Assembly: GCA_963810945.1 (NCBI GenBank)
Contig: CAWEPI010000008.1
Coordinates: 558,001 to 622,000 of the forward strand
Direction: 5' to 3'
Length of the DNA: 64,000 nucleotides
Source of the DNA: JAOUEA01 sp963810945
GTDB lineage: Bacteria; Actinomycetota; UBA4738; HRBIN12
Positions within the stretch are counted from its first letter, which is position 1. Each line of letters starts with the position of its first letter. The position numbers were made by a program, and so were the translations under genes. The notes under the pieces are model-generated. The model did not search any database. It had not been told where the DNA came from and saw nothing but the letters and a program-made list of their open reading frames with translations. Of the stretch, positions 25,352-34,465 are shown piece by piece.

Positions 25352-25729
25352 GTGCGAGAGCCACAGTCGCGCACAGCCGAGGAACTCGCCATCCCGGCTC
25401 TCAAGACACCCGGCATCGACCGACGCGAAGCGTTCGCCGATGACCGAGTCTGGGTCGGCACGATACGGACGGACGCCGGAACCTGGTCCGATTGGCATGT
25501 CCATCCCGGACACGACACGTACGGCTTCGTCACCGAAGGCGTGGCGCGCGTGGAGTTCGACGCCGATGGGAACGGGGTCGAGGCTGGCCCCGGGGGGTTC
25601 GTGCTCATCCCGGCGGGCGCCCCACATCGCGAGGGGAACCCCGGTGACGTGCCGAACGCGGGCGTCATCTTCCGCGTGGGCGAAGGCCCGGTGCTCGAGC
25701 CGCTGGACGGCCCACCCGCGTCGGCCTGA
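25352..25729 (+). CDS. Cupin-domain protein
   Basis: The 125-residue single-domain cupin has motif 1 with metal ligands (WHVHPGHDTYGFVTEG) and motif 2 (GPGGFVLIPAGAPHREGN). Such small cupins bind a metal and may act as sensors, isomerases or dioxygenases; substrate is unknown. The GTG at 25352 follows AGAGGAGACG; an in-frame ATG at 25310 is an alternative without a ribosome site. It is the only gene between repeat copies 2 and 3. Confidence 0.8.
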   Translation: MREPQSRTAEELAIPALKTPGIDRREAFADDRVWVGTIRTDAGTWSDWHVHPGHDTYGFVTEGVARVEFDADGNGVEAGPGGFVLIPAGAPHREGNPGDVPNAGVIFRVGEGPVLEPLDGPPASA

Positions 25730-25739
25730 AGGGAACGAG

Positions 25740-25770
25740 AACGGGCGGGCCCGCGAGGACCCGCCCGTTC
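25740..25770 (-). terminator. Rho-independent-like terminator of tRNA-Ser(CGA)
   Basis: A 10-bp perfect GC-rich stem (aacgggcggg/cccgcccgtt) with a 10-nt loop begins 6 nt beyond the tRNA 3' end on the minus strand. There is no T tract, as is usual in very GC-rich actinobacteria. The cupin stop codon lies 11 nt away on the other strand, so it may serve both directions. Confidence 0.7.
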
Positions 25771-25771
25771 G

Positions 25772-25790
25772 GACGCGGAGGCGGCGTGAT
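25772..25790. repeat. tRNA-Ser(CGA) 3'-end repeat core, copy 3 (inside the intact tRNA)
   Basis: This is the intact-gene version of the 19-bp core shared with copies 1 and 2. It covers the discriminator, the 3' acceptor strand, the 3' T-stem strand and two bases of the T loop, the usual crossover region of tyrosine integrases that target tRNA genes. Confidence 0.8.
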
Positions 25791-25865
25791 TTGAACACGC
25801 GAGGGGCGGTTTAGACCCCTAACCGCTTTCGAGGCGGTCCCGTTCGTCCGCTCCGGCACGCCTCC
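25776..25865 (-). tRNA. tRNA-Ser (anticodon CGA)
   Basis: Complete class II cloverleaf: acceptor GGAGGCG/CGCCTCC with discriminator G, D arm GCCGGAGCGG, anticodon stem ACCGC/GCGGT with loop CTCGAAA (anticodon CGA, reading UCG), long variable arm (TAGGGGTCTAAACCGCCCCTC) and T arm GCGTGTTCAAATCACGC. CCA is not encoded. Its 3' end is the source of the three-copy repeat described separately. Confidence 0.95.
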
Positions 25866-25910
25866 GTCGACGAGTCTAGCGGGCGGGCCCAGGGCTCCCA
25901 AGCGGCGCGT

Positions 25911-26375
25911 TCAGCGGCGCTCGCGGAAGAACGCGCGGAGCAGGTCGCCGCAGTCTTCGCCGAGGACGCCGCCCGTGAGGGCCGGGCGGTGGTTCAGGCG
26001 ATCGTCCTGGAGGAGGTTGCCGAGCGAGCCGGCGTATCCCGCCTTCGGGTCCGTGGCGCCGAACACCACGCGAGCGATCCGGGCGAGCACGATGGCCCCC
26101 GCGCACATCGCGCACGGCTCCAGCGTGACGTAGAGGGTGCAGCCTTCGAGGTGCCACGTGCCCGCGGCGCGGGCCGCCTCGCGCAGCGCCAGGATCTCGG
26201 CGTGCGCGGTCGGGTCCTGGAGCCGCTCGCGGCCGTTCCCGGCGCCGGCGACGAGCCGCCCGTCGCGCGCGATCACGCAGCCCACCGGCACGTCGTCCCA
26301 CTGCGCGCACAGGCGCGCCTCCTCGATCGCCTGGCGCATGAAGTTGACGTCGCCGTCTGGCGAGTAGTCTGACAT
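25911..26375 (-). CDS. tadA: tRNA-specific adenosine deaminase TadA
   Basis: TadA converts A34 to inosine in tRNA-Arg(ACG); a tRNA-Arg(ACG) gene is present at 43483-43555. The 154-residue protein has the zinc-dependent deaminase motifs HAE (PTAHAEILAL) and PCxxC (TLEPCAMCAG) and the family C-terminus (LTGGVLGEDCGDLLRAFFRERR). The ATG at 26375 gives the usual length. It lies 3 nt downstream of the zincin gene on the same strand, so they are co-transcribed. Confidence 0.93.
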   Translation of the reverse strand: MSDYSPDGDVNFMRQAIEEARLCAQWDDVPVGCVIARDGRLVAGAGNGRERLQDPTAHAEILALREAARAAGTWHLEGCTLYVTLEPCAMCAGAIVLARIARVVFGATDPKAGYAGSLGNLLQDDRLNHRPALTGGVLGEDCGDLLRAFFRERR

Positions 26376-26378
26376 GGA

Positions 26379-26726
26379 CTAGTAGGCGTCGATCTCGAGG
26401 AGCCGCTCGTCGTCGATCCCGAAATGGTGGGCGACCTCGTGGGCCACCGTGTGACGGACGATGTCGCGCAACCGCGCCTCGTCGCCGCCGGCCTCGCGCC
26501 AGAGGGGACCCGCGAACAAGGTGATGCGGTCGGGCAGGGCGCCCGAGTAATGGTTGCCGCGCGCGGAGAGCGGCACACCCTCGTAGAGCCCCAGGAGCGG
26601 GCGCCCGTCGGGGGGCTCGTCGTCGATGAAGATCTCGACGTTGTCGAGCGTGTCGCGCACCCACGCGGGCAGGGAGGCGACCCCCTCCTCGACGAGCTCC
26701 GCGAACCGGTCCTCGCTGATCTGCAT
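26379..26726 (-). CDS. Minimal zincin-type metallopeptidase
   Basis: The 115-residue protein has the zinc site HEVAHHFG near residues 96-103 and the upstream blocks (LVEEGVASLPAWVRDTLDNVEIFIDDEPP; LFAGPLWREAGG) of the small metallopeptidase family with minimal domain size (Pfam Zincin_1 type). Its biological substrate is unknown. The ATG at 26726 was chosen because the upstream extension is unrelated Arg-rich sequence. The gene precedes tadA by 3 nt. Confidence 0.82.
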   Translation of the reverse strand: MQISEDRFAELVEEGVASLPAWVRDTLDNVEIFIDDEPPDGRPLLGLYEGVPLSARGNHYSGALPDRITLFAGPLWREAGGDEARLRDIVRHTVAHEVAHHFGIDDERLLEIDAY

Positions 26727-26767
26727 CCCCTGCAGCCTAGCCGCCCTCGTGACATAGGATGCCCGGC

Positions 26768-27100
26768 ATGGCCGATGAGGACTGGATCGCCGTGCTCCCG
26801 CTCGAGGACCTCCCCGAGTCTCGCGCCACGAAGGTGATGCTCGACGGCGAGGCCGTGCTGCTCTTCCGCTCGGGCGAGCGGATCTTCGCGATCGGCAACC
26901 GCTGCACGCACCAGGGCGCGCCACTCGACCGGGGACCGGTGAAGGTGGGCGGCTCCGAGGCGACGGTGACCTGCCCGGCGCACGGCAGCATGTTCCGGCT
27001 GGAGGACGGGCGGGTGATGCGCGGTCCCGCCGCCCGCCCCGTGCCCGCCTACGACGTGCGGATCAACGAGGGCGCCGTGGAGATCCGCGACCGCGGCTGA
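26768..27100 (+). CDS. Rieske-type [2Fe-2S] ferredoxin
   Basis: A stand-alone 110-residue Rieske domain with both ligand pairs: CTHQGAPL (Cys-His) and CPAHGSMF (Cys-His). Such proteins transfer electrons to oxygenases or reductases. It starts at the second ATG (MADEDW), whose N-terminus fits the family. It is convergent with the hydrogenase operon, whose last gene hypE ends 4 nt away. No partner oxygenase is present in the window. Confidence 0.9.
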   Translation: MADEDWIAVLPLEDLPESRATKVMLDGEAVLLFRSGERIFAIGNRCTHQGAPLDRGPVKVGGSEATVTCPAHGSMFRLEDGRVMRGPAARPVPAYDVRINEGAVEIRDRG

Positions 27101-27103
27101 GCC

Positions 27104-28198
27104 TCAGCAGATGCGCGGGAGCTGGTCGCCGGCCAGCATGATCAGCGGGCGCGTGGCCCCGAGTCCGCTCCTCGAACGCACCGCGACCGGAGGCTCCCCC
27201 ACCTCGCCGACGACGGCCGCCTGTCGGCCGAGCTCGTTCGCATGCGCTGCGGCCACCACCGCCTCGGCGCTCTCGGGCGCCACCACCGCCACCGCGACCC
27301 CTTCGTTGGCCACGTAGAGCGGATCGAGGCCGAGCATCTCGCAGGCCGCCTTCACCGCGGGCAGCACGGGCACGGCCGACTCCGTGATCGTCATCGAGAC
27401 CTCGCTCGCCTCCGCGAGCTCGTTCAGGACGCTGGCGAGGCCGCCGCGCGTCGCGTCGCGCAGGCACCGCACGTCGCCCGCCGCGATCATCGCGCGCACG
27501 AGCCCGGTGAGCGGGGCGGTGTCGGAGCGCACGTCCGCCTCGAAGTCGATCCCGGCGCGGCGGCTCATCACCGCCACGCCGTGCGATCCGACCGGTCCGC
27601 TCACGACGATCGCGTCGCCCGGACGGCAGCGCTCGGGTCCCACGTCCACGCCGTCGGGGATCAGCCCGATGCCGCTCGTGGTGACGTAGAGCCCGTCCGC
27701 GGCGCCGCGCTCCACCACCTTGGTGTCGCCGGTGACGAGCCGGATGCCGGCACGCTCGCAGGCGTCGGCCATGGAGGCGACCACCCCACCGAGCCGCTCC
27801 AGCGCGAGCCCCTCCTCCAGGATCAGGGCGGCACTGAGCGCCAGGGGCTCGGCGCCCATCATCGCCAGGTCGTTCACCGTGCCGTTCACCGCGAGCTCCC
27901 CGATGTTGGAGCCCGGGAAGAAGGCCGGCTGCACCACGAACCCGTCGGTGGTGAACGCGAGGCGCCCTGCCCCGTTGGGCAGCGGCACGACGGCGGCGTC
28001 GCCCATCCGCGCGAGCTCCGGATCGCCTCCCAGCGCCGGCACGAACAGGTCGCGGATCAGCTGCTGCGTGAGCTTGCCGCCGGAGCCGTGTCCGAGGAGC
28101 ACCTGATCGCCGGGCGGCAGCGGCACGGGGCAGCGGAGCGCGAACGCGCGGACCTCCTGCTCCTCGGCCTCGCTCACGACCCGGGTCGGATCGCTCAC
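27104..28198 (-). CDS. hypE: Hydrogenase maturation protein HypE
   Basis: HypE dehydrates the carbamoyl group on its C-terminal Cys to thiocyanate, the source of the CN ligands of the NiFe centre. The 364-residue protein shows the PurM/AIR-synthase fold (LGHGSGGKLTQQLI; FTTDGFVV; VNGTVNDLAMMGA) and ends in PRIC, with the essential terminal Cys. The GTG at 28198 overlaps the hypD stop by 4 nt. It is the last gene of the hydrogenase operon. Confidence 0.95.
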   Translation of the reverse strand: MSDPTRVVSEAEEQEVRAFALRCPVPLPPGDQVLLGHGSGGKLTQQLIRDLFVPALGGDPELARMGDAAVVPLPNGAGRLAFTTDGFVVQPAFFPGSNIGELAVNGTVNDLAMMGAEPLALSAALILEEGLALERLGGVVASMADACERAGIRLVTGDTKVVERGAADGLYVTTSGIGLIPDGVDVGPERCRPGDAIVVSGPVGSHGVAVMSRRAGIDFEADVRSDTAPLTGLVRAMIAAGDVRCLRDATRGGLASVLNELAEASEVSMTITESAVPVLPAVKAACEMLGLDPLYVANEGVAVAVVAPESAEAVVAAAHANELGRQAAVVGEVGEPPVAVRSRSGLGATRPLIMLAGDQLPRIC

Positions 28199-29301
28199 GC
28201 GGGCGCGCCCTCCTGGGTGCGGCCGGCCAGGAAGTACGCGGCGCACGCGCCCTCGGTGGAGACCATCGGCGCGCCGAGCGGCGACTCCGGCGTGCAGAGC
28301 GTGCCGAACGCCGGACACTGCGACGGCTTCGCGCGCCCGCGCAGGACGTCGCCCGCGATGCAGATCTCCGACTCCGAGGCGGGCGCGCCGCCCGTCCAGG
28401 GGAAGAGCCGCTCGGCGTCGTGCGCCGCGTAGGGCTCGCGCAGCCGCAGGCCGCTCGCCGGGATCACGCCGATCCCGCGCCACGCGCGGTCGGCCACCTC
28501 GAAGACCTCGTTCACGACCTTCAGCGCCGCGGGGTTGCCGTCGCGCTCGACCGCGCGCACGTACTGGTTCTCCACCTCGGTGCGGCCCTCCTCGAGCTGG
28601 GTCACGAGCATCTCGATGCCCTCCAGCAGGTCGACCGGCTCGAACCCGGTGACCACGAGCGGGACGCCGAAGTCGCGCGCGATCGGCTCGTACTCGCGCC
28701 AGCCCTGGATCGCGCAGACGTGCCCCGGCGCAAGGAACCCCTGCACGCGGTTCCCGGGCGAGACGAGGATCGCCATGATGGCCGGCGGCACCAGGACGTG
28801 GGCCACGAGCAGCGCGAAGTTGGCGACGCCGAGGCGCTTGGCCTGCATCACCGCCATCGCGTTGGCGGGCGCGGTGGTCTCGAAGCCGACGGCGAAGAAC
28901 ACCACGGTCTTCTCCGGGTTGCGGCGGGCCACCTCCAGGGCGTCGAGGGGCGAGTAGACGACGCGGACGTCGGCGCCGACGGCGCGCGCCATGAAGAGGT
29001 CCTCGGCCGAGCCGGGGACGCGGAGCATGTCGCCGAACGAACAGAGGATCGCGTCGGGCTGCTTCGCGATCGCGATGGCCTCGTCGATCAGCGCGAGCGG
29101 CGTGACGCAGACCGGGCAGCCCGGACCGTGCACGAGCTCCACCACGCCGTCGAGGACCTGGTCGATGCCCTGGCGGATCAGCGTGTGGGTCTGGCCGCCG
29201 CAGACCTCCATGATCGTCCACGGCCGCGTCGCGGTGCGCGTGATGCGCTCCACGAGCGCCATCGCGATCGCGTCGTCGCGGTACTCGTCGAGGTACTTCA
29301 T
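28195..29301 (-). CDS. hypD: Hydrogenase maturation protein HypD
   Basis: HypD is the [4Fe-4S] scaffold on which, with HypC, Fe(CN)2CO is assembled. The 368-residue protein has the conserved motifs EVCGGQTHT, HGPGCPVCVTP, VGFETTAP and the C-terminal cluster region (CPAFGTLCTPESPLGAPMVS ... GACAAYF). The ATG at 29301 overlaps the hypC stop by 4 nt, as does its own stop with hypE. The gene is uninterrupted, unlike the hydrogenase subunits upstream. Confidence 0.96.
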   Translation of the reverse strand: MKYLDEYRDDAIAMALVERITRTATRPWTIMEVCGGQTHTLIRQGIDQVLDGVVELVHGPGCPVCVTPLALIDEAIAIAKQPDAILCSFGDMLRVPGSAEDLFMARAVGADVRVVYSPLDALEVARRNPEKTVVFFAVGFETTAPANAMAVMQAKRLGVANFALLVAHVLVPPAIMAILVSPGNRVQGFLAPGHVCAIQGWREYEPIARDFGVPLVVTGFEPVDLLEGIEMLVTQLEEGRTEVENQYVRAVERDGNPAALKVVNEVFEVADRAWRGIGVIPASGLRLREPYAAHDAERLFPWTGGAPASESEICIAGDVLRGRAKPSQCPAFGTLCTPESPLGAPMVSTEGACAAYFLAGRTQEGAPA

Positions 29302-29591
29302 GCCGCGCCTCCCGGCATGTGCTCGGGGCGCACGCCCTCGGGATCCTGCGGGAGGTCGATGTACTCGAGGTTGTCCATCTCCTTCAGGAGTTCGTAGGAG
29401 CGCGCGGCCTCCTCCTCGTTCACCGTGCTGATCGCGAAGCCGACGTGGATCACGACCCAGCTCCCGATGTCGACCTCGGGCGCGTACTCGAGGCAGGCCT
29501 TGCGCCGGATCCCCCCGAAGTCGACGGTGCCCATCCGGATGCCGTCCTCGTCGAAGGTCTCGATCACCTTGCCGGGAACCCCGAGACACAT
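29298..29591 (-). CDS. hypC: Hydrogenase maturation chaperone HypC
   Basis: The 97-residue protein starts with the family motif MCLGVPGKV, whose Cys2 binds iron and is needed for handing Fe(CN)2CO to the large-subunit precursor. An OB-like barrel follows (VDFGGIRRKACLEYAPEVDIGSWVVIHVGFAI). The C-terminal tail is somewhat longer than in E. coli HypC. It starts 2 nt after hypF and overlaps hypD by 4 nt. Confidence 0.95.
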   Translation of the reverse strand: MCLGVPGKVIETFDEDGIRMGTVDFGGIRRKACLEYAPEVDIGSWVVIHVGFAISTVNEEEAARSYELLKEMDNLEYIDLPQDPEGVRPEHMPGGAA

Positions 29592-29593
29592 CG

Positions 29594-31864
29594 CTACGCC
29601 ACCTCCCGCCGTGCGTTCGCCACGAGCACCTGACCGAGCGCGATCCCGCCGTCGCCGACCGGCACCGCCCGGGGTAGGTAGGCACGCAGGCCGGCATCCG
29701 TCAACCGCGCGACCAGGCTCGAGGTGAACCGGTCGTTGGCGAACACGCCGCCGCCGAGGACGACCCGGTCGAGGCCGGCCTCCGATGCGGCTTGCACCGC
29801 AGCGTCGGCGACCGCGCGCGCGAACGAGGCGTGGAAGGCGGCGGCCGTCGCGGAGGGGCCGTCACCGCGGCGCAGGTCGCGCACGGCCGCCCGGATCAGC
29901 GGCCGCGTGTCGATCTCGAGGAGGCCCTCGGCGGAGCGCGCGAGGGTGGGCGGCTCGGCCGCCGCCGGCGCCTCGTCGCCGGCGCGCTGCTCGAGCAGCA
30001 TCGCGGGCTGGCCCTCGTAGGTCGCGCGGCGGCAGAGGCCCGCGAGCGCGGCGACGGCGTCGAACAGGCGACCGGCGGAGCTCGTGAGCGGTGACGCGAA
30101 GCCCGACTCGCACTGGCGCAGCGTGACGGCGATGACCTCGCGGTCGGGCTGGAGCAGGGCGAGCGCGTCGTCCAGGACGCCCGCGTCGCGCGCGTGCGCG
30201 ATCGCCATCCGCGCGGGCTCGCGCGTGGCCACGTCCCCGCCCGGCTGCGGGACCCGCCGCAGATGCCCGACGCGGCGGTAGCCGGCCGCGTCGCAGACGA
30301 TCAGCTCGCCGCCCCAGATCGTCCCGTCGTCGCCGAGGCCCAGGCCGTCGAGGGCGAGGCCCAGCACCGCGCCCTCCAGTCCGTGCTCGGCCATCGTGGC
30401 CGCGACGTGCGCGTGGTGATGCTGGACCGCGACGGCCGGCACGCCCAGCTCCTGCGCGAACCGGGTGCTCGGCAGGTCGGGGTGCAGGTCGTGGGCCACC
30501 AGCTCGGGCTCCACGCGGAAGACCGCGCGGTACCGGGCCAGCGCCTCGCCGAAGGAGCCCATGGCCTCCTCGGTGTCGAGGTCGCCGATGTGCTGGGAGA
30601 GGTAGGCGCGCGTGCCGGTGGCGAGGCAGAACGCGCCGTGCAGCAGCGCGCCGACCCCCAGGGTGGGGACCACCGCGCGCGCGAGCGGGATGGGATCGGG
30701 CGCGAATGACCGGGCGCGCCGGAGCACCGACGGCTCCGCGTCCCCGCTCCGCACGCGCACGACGGGGTCGTCGTAGCGCGCGACGATCGCGCGGTCGTGC
30801 ACGACGAACCCGTCCGCGATGCCGCCGAGGCGCGCGAGCGCGTCGCCGGTCTCGACGCAGATGGGCTCATCGCTCGCGTTGCCGCTCGTCATCACGAGCG
30901 GCCGGTCGATCGCCCGCACGAGCAGGTGGTGCAGCGGCGTCGACGGAAGCATCGCGCCCTGTCGGCGGTGCCCCGGAGCCACGGCCGCCGCGAGCCGCCC
31001 GCGGTCGCGGACCAGCACGATGGGAGCCCGCCAGGACGTGAGCGCCGCGATCTCGTCCTCGCTTGGCTCGAACCAGGCACGTGCCTCGTCCGTGTCGCGC
31101 ACCATCACCGCGAAGGGCTTGTCGGGGCGGCGCTTGCGTGCGCGCAGGCGGGCGACCGCGGCTTCGTCGGTGGCGTCGCATGCGAGGTGGAACCCGCCGA
31201 GGCCCTTGATGGCCACGACCCCCCCGCGCGCGATCAAGGCCGCGGCGTCCTCGATGACGTCGGTGGGGTCGCCGGCGGGTCGGCCGTCGCCGCCGAGGAA
31301 CGCGAGTGCCGGGCCGCACGCGGGACACGCGACCGGCTCCGCGTGGAAGCGCCGGTCCGCCGGATCCTCGTACTCGCGGCGGCAGTCGTCGCACATGGGG
31401 AACGCGCGCATCGACGTGCGCTCGCGGTCGTAGGGCAACGCCTCGATGATCGTGAACCGCGGGCCGCAGTCGGTGCAGTTGATGAACGGGTAGCGGAAGC
31501 GCCGGTCGACGGGATCGAGGAGCTCCGCCAGGCACGCCGCGCACGTGGCCGCGTCCGGTGAGACCAGGCGTGCCCCCGCTGCGCCGTCGGAGGACGTCTC
31601 CACGACGAACCCGGCGGACCCTTCCATCGCGACGGGCTCGCACCGCACGTCGTCCACGCGCGCGAGGGGAGGCGCCTCGACGGCCAGCGCCACCGCGAAC
31701 GCGTCGAGGGCGGGCGGCGGGCCCTCCGCGTGGATCTCCACCACGCCGCTCGCGTTCCGCACGCTCCCGGCGAGCGCGTGGCGGGCGGCCAGCCTCCAGA
31801 CGAACGGGCGGAACCCCACCCCCTGGACCACCCCGCGGACCTCGTACCGGCGCGCCTCGATCAC
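29594..31864 (-). CDS. hypF: Carbamoyltransferase HypF
   Basis: HypF makes carbamoyl-adenylate from carbamoyl phosphate and passes the carbamoyl group to HypE. The 756-residue protein has the expected domain order: acylphosphatase (VQGVGFRPFVWRLA, near residue 15), two Cys4 zinc fingers (CAACLAELLDP ... CTDCGPRF; CDDCRREYEDP ... CPACG), a YrdC-like domain (GGVVAIKGLGGFHLACDA) and a Kae1-like domain (VQHHHAHVAATMAEHG; LGGGVFAND). The GTG start at 31864 overlaps the protease stop by 4 nt. It is intact in one frame. Confidence 0.95.
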   Translation of the reverse strand: MIEARRYEVRGVVQGVGFRPFVWRLAARHALAGSVRNASGVVEIHAEGPPPALDAFAVALAVEAPPLARVDDVRCEPVAMEGSAGFVVETSSDGAAGARLVSPDAATCAACLAELLDPVDRRFRYPFINCTDCGPRFTIIEALPYDRERTSMRAFPMCDDCRREYEDPADRRFHAEPVACPACGPALAFLGGDGRPAGDPTDVIEDAAALIARGGVVAIKGLGGFHLACDATDEAAVARLRARKRRPDKPFAVMVRDTDEARAWFEPSEDEIAALTSWRAPIVLVRDRGRLAAAVAPGHRRQGAMLPSTPLHHLLVRAIDRPLVMTSGNASDEPICVETGDALARLGGIADGFVVHDRAIVARYDDPVVRVRSGDAEPSVLRRARSFAPDPIPLARAVVPTLGVGALLHGAFCLATGTRAYLSQHIGDLDTEEAMGSFGEALARYRAVFRVEPELVAHDLHPDLPSTRFAQELGVPAVAVQHHHAHVAATMAEHGLEGAVLGLALDGLGLGDDGTIWGGELIVCDAAGYRRVGHLRRVPQPGGDVATREPARMAIAHARDAGVLDDALALLQPDREVIAVTLRQCESGFASPLTSSAGRLFDAVAALAGLCRRATYEGQPAMLLEQRAGDEAPAAAEPPTLARSAEGLLEIDTRPLIRAAVRDLRRGDGPSATAAAFHASFARAVADAAVQAASEAGLDRVVLGGGVFANDRFTSSLVARLTDAGLRAYLPRAVPVGDGGIALGQVLVANARREVA

Positions 31865-32338
31865 GTGCGGCTCCCCGCGAGCGCCGCCGCCTCGTCCACG
31901 ATCGCGTCGACCAGCGCGGGCAGCGCCGCCGCGACCGCGGGCGAGAGGCCGTGGCCGGCCGTGAGGTCGTCGGCCTCCAGACCCAGGAACACGACGCGCG
32001 GGAGGGGACCCAGCGCGGCGGCGAGCCCCACCGCCTCGGCGAGCCCGATGCCGTGCGAGGAGATCGCGCCGTGGAGCTCGGCGGGCAGCCCGTCGGGATC
32101 GCCCACCGCGCGCACCAGCGTGCCGGCGACGCGCGCGCCGGAGGGTGCGCGCACCGCGTCCACGATCACCACGGCGTCCGCGTCTTCGAGCAGGTCGAGC
32201 GACCCGGATCGAGACCCCGCCTCCACGACCTCGCACGTCGGCCGGCAGGCGCGCGCGTGCCGCGCGGACGGCGAGCAGACCCGCCGCGTCGTCCCCCGCC
32301 TCGGGGTTGCCGCAACCGATCACGCGGACGCGGACCAT
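31861..32338 (-). CDS. Hydrogenase maturation endopeptidase (HyaD/HycI family), frameshifted
   Basis: This protease removes the C-terminal peptide of the NiFe large subunit after nickel insertion. The N-terminus has the family motif IGCGNPEAGDDAAG with the metal-binding Asp/Glu pattern, and the second part contains VIVDAVRAPSGA and SSHGIGLAEAVGLA. The two parts are in different frames, joined near 32245 (resuming VVEAGSRSGSLDLLEDAD). Joined length is about 158 residues, typical of the family. It begins 10 nt after the large-subunit stop, whose C-terminal extension is its expected substrate. Confidence 0.85.
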
Positions 32339-32348
32339 CGCGGGCCGC

Positions 32349-33648
32349 CTACGTCCGCTCGACGTCGAGCCGCAGGAAGTGCGTGGCGCAGGAGATGCAG
32401 GGGTCGTAGTTGCGCACCACCATCTCCGCGTAGCGGGTGAGCTCCTCGTCCGGGAGGTCGAGCACGCCGGGGAGGAACGCCCGCAGGTCCTCCTCCATGT
32501 GGCGGAGGTTCTGCGAGGTGGGCGGGACGATCTTCGCCTCCTCGATCGTGCCGTCGGCGGCCACGTCGTAGCGGTGGTAGATCGTGCCGCGCGGCGCCTC
32601 GGTGCACCACGTCGCCCGTCCCGCACGCGGCTCCACCGGGACCTTGGGCGGGTCCGGAGGCTCGTACGCGCGGATGATGCGGAGCGACTCCTCGAACGCG
32701 AGCGCGGTCTCGGCCACGCGCGCGGCCATCGAGCGGAAGGGGTCGAGGTCGGGGAACGCGCCGAGCCCGGCGCGCGCCGCGGCCTCGCGCGCCACCGGCG
32801 TGAGGGTCGCCTGATTCAGGTTGATCCGCGCGAGCGGGCCCACGAAGTAGGGCTGCTGCGTATCGGCGAACACCGAGTGCAGGGCGTTGGAGTGCGCGAC
32901 GTGGATCTCCTCGGCTCACGGCTTCGTACTCCTCCGCCGTCCAGCTCCTGCCGCGCGTGGACGCGATGTCGCCCGCGTTCATCGGATAGTCAAGTTGATT
33001 GACCATCGACACCAGCTCGGCGTCGCGAGGGAAGGCGGGCATCTCGAGCGGCGCCACGAAGTCGGCCACATCCAGGATCTCCGCGAGCGCGTCCTCGAGT
33101 CGTCCCTCGAACGCCCGGAGCTCGCGTGCGGTCGCGGCACGGCTGAACCCGCCCACCAGCGGGGAGACGGGATGGATCTCCCGTCCGCCGATCGCCGCCA
33201 TCAGGTCGTTGCCGACCCGCTTCAGCCGCAGCCCGCGCTCGACCTGCGGCTTGAACCCCTTCTGCGCCATCTCGATGGCGGAGTCGAACCCGAGGAAGTC
33301 GGGAGCGGCCAGCAGGTGCACGTGGAGCATGTGGCTCTCGATCCACTCCGCGCAGTACAGGAGGCGGCGCAGCTCATACGTGCCCTCGGGCACCTCGGTC
33401 TCGAACAGACGCTCCAGCCCGTGGATCGCGGTCATCTGATACGCGACCGGACAGATGCCGCAGATGCGCGGCACGATGTCCGGCACCTCGCTGAAGTGGC
33501 GTCCGCGCAGGAACGACTCGAAGAACCGCGGCGGCTCGTAGATCTCGAGCTCCAGCCGCGTGATCTCGCCGTCGTCGATGCGGACGTGCAGCGCGCCCTC
33601 CCCCTCCACGCGCGCGACGACCGGGACCTCGACCGAGCGATGGGTCAT
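32349..33648 (-). CDS. hyhL: [NiFe]-hydrogenase large (alpha) subunit, group 3b, frameshifted
   Basis: This is the catalytic subunit carrying the NiFe centre. The N-terminal ligand motif is RICGICPVAYQM and the C-terminal one is DPCISCATH, so all four Cys ligands are present. A nine-residue extension (FLRLDVERT) follows the His, the peptide the neighbouring protease would remove. The motifs and the four-subunit gene order indicate group 3b (NADP-linked, bidirectional, sometimes called sulfhydrogenase). One extra C near 32913 separates AEEYEAVS from EEIHVAHSNALHS. Joined length is about 432 residues. The start overlaps the small-subunit stop (ATGA). Confidence 0.92.
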
Positions 33649-34465
33649 GCGGGCTCCTCTCCGGTCATCGCCGCCGCCGCGAGCGCCTCGAGCCGTTCCG
33701 AGGCTTCCCGGAAGTCGGGGGCGTACCCCGTGATGAAGCGGAACTTCTCGGCCACCTGCGAAGGCGTCATGCCGAAGCTCGAGGAACCGCCGCGCGAGCG
33801 CGTCGCTGTTCGGCGGCTGGGAGGGACCGAAGCATCCGTAGCACCCGCGGCCCATGCCGGGGCAGATCGCGCCGCACCCCGTGCGGGTCACGGGACCGAG
33901 GCACGGCTCGCCCTTGGCCACCACCACGCAGACGTAGCCGCGCTTCTTGCACTCGATGCAGACCGGGGTGGTGGGCGGGCGGGGCACCGAGCCCTGGAGC
34001 AGCCACGCGAGCGCCGCGAGCAGCTGTCCCCGGTCGACGGGGCACCCGGTCAGCTCCAGATCCACCTTCACGTGGTCGGCCACCGGCGTCGAGTCGGCCA
34101 GCGCGTCGACGTACTCGGGCGTCGGGTAGACGTAGCGCACGTGGTCGGCGAGCGCGGTGCCGTTGCGCAGCGCCTGGATGCCGCCGGACGTCGCGCACGC
34201 GCCGATCGTGATCAGGAAGCTCGAGGCCGTCACGGATCCCCTTCACCTGCTCGATCTGCTCCGCCGTGCTGATCGAGCCCTCGACGAGGGTCACGTCGTA
34301 CGGACCGGGCTCCACGTACGAGGTGGCCTCCGCGAAGTTCACGATCTCGATCGCGCCGGCGAGCTCGAGCAGCGCCTCCTCGGCATCGAGCAGCTGCAGC
34401 TGACAGCCGTCGCACGAGGCCATCTTGAAGACGGCGACACGCGGCTTGGCGGCGGCGTCGCTCAC
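33645..34465 (-). CDS. hyhS: [NiFe]-hydrogenase small (delta) subunit, group 3b, two frameshifts
   Basis: The small subunit carries the electron relay. It starts with VAVFKMASCDGCQLQLLD (proximal-cluster Cys pair), continues with SFLITIGACATSGGIQ and has further cluster ligands in CIECKKRGYVCV and TGCGAICPGMGRGCYGCFG, as expected of group 3 small subunits. Two indels break the frame, near 34228 and 33774; the last part reads GMTPSQVAEKFRFITGYAP to the TGA at 33645. The GTG start overlaps the hyhG stop by 4 nt. Joined length is about 273 residues. Confidence 0.9.
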
